Origin: Oscillospiraceae bacterium
Lineage (GTDB): Bacteria > Bacillota > Clostridia > Oscillospirales > Acutalibacteraceae
DNA length: 33,821 nt
NCBI GenBank assembly: GCA_015065925.1
Contig: SVPL01000028.1
Coordinates: 1-33,821, forward strand
Direction: 5' to 3'
Position 1 is the first letter of the stretch; the number at the start of each line of letters is the position of its first letter. A program made the position numbers and the translations under genes. The notes under the pieces are model-generated. The model did not search any database, had not been told where the DNA came from, and worked only from the letters and a program-made list of their open reading frames with translations. Positions 33,758 to 33,821 of this stretch are shown piece by piece.

Positions 33758-33821
33758 GTAACAAAGGTTATACCAAAAACATCACCAATCAGTTACAATA
33801 AAGTTGTTCAGGCTTATTGTG

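Overview
The window looks like a chromosomal segment of an anaerobic, probably spore-forming member of the Clostridia (Bacillota), most likely an uncultured Oscillospirales/Ruminococcaceae-type bacterium. The grounds are the low-GC style, strong GGAGG ribosome-binding sites, the conserved order rplS-lepB-rbgA-rnhB-yraN, a BofA-family protein, a rubrerythrin, a Na+-pumping decarboxylase operon and a dockerin-type remnant. No rRNA, tRNA, CRISPR array or complete transposase is visible.

Region by region: 1-357 is non-coding, with a strong terminator and a pair of inverted hairpin repeats. 358-855 is a 5'-truncated leucine-rich-repeat/dockerin gene. 921-6477 is a forward housekeeping run: rplS behind a structured leader, then lepB, rbgA, rnhB and yraN overlapping or nearly so, then an M19 dipeptidase and thrC. 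A small reverse DUF1540 gene and a forward phosphoesterase follow. 7513-11177 is the protein quality-control block tig-clpP-clpX. 11245-14869 (reverse) is a four-gene sodium-translocating decarboxylase operon: gamma, biotin carrier, beta, alpha. 15196-16320 is a forward MGDG-synthase-type glycosyltransferase. 16336-24547 (reverse) reads alaS, a HIT protein, comEC, holA, a Toprim/RNase M5-like protein, a WYL regulator and bofA. 24707-27651 (forward) carries a purple-acid-phosphatase-like protein, rubrerythrin and a DUF11 protein. 27709-33625 is a divergent carbohydrate-active pair: a GH127-type beta-L-arabinofuranosidase (reverse) and a 1272-residue secreted glycosidase-like protein (forward). 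The right edge carries a run of hairpins.

How the genes fit together: RbgA, L19, RNase HII, LepB, AlaRS, HolA, Tig and ClpXP are core growth functions. The decarboxylase operon would couple decarboxylation to Na+ export in fermentation. Rubrerythrin handles peroxide. BofA implies sporulation. The last two genes look like an accessory glycan module, with the large protein cutting outside the cell and the GH127 enzyme, which has no signal peptide, finishing inside.

I did not find an obvious new defence or mobile system. The most unusual signals are: the hairpin pair at 220-301 with compensatory stem changes; a possible sigma-E-type promoter and RBS-masking inverted repeat before bofA; a ComEC whose beta-lactamase-like domain has lost its metal motif; a roughly 115-residue insertion in the decarboxylase beta subunit; a lysine/alanine-rich tail on trigger factor; and the multi-domain secreted glycosidase.
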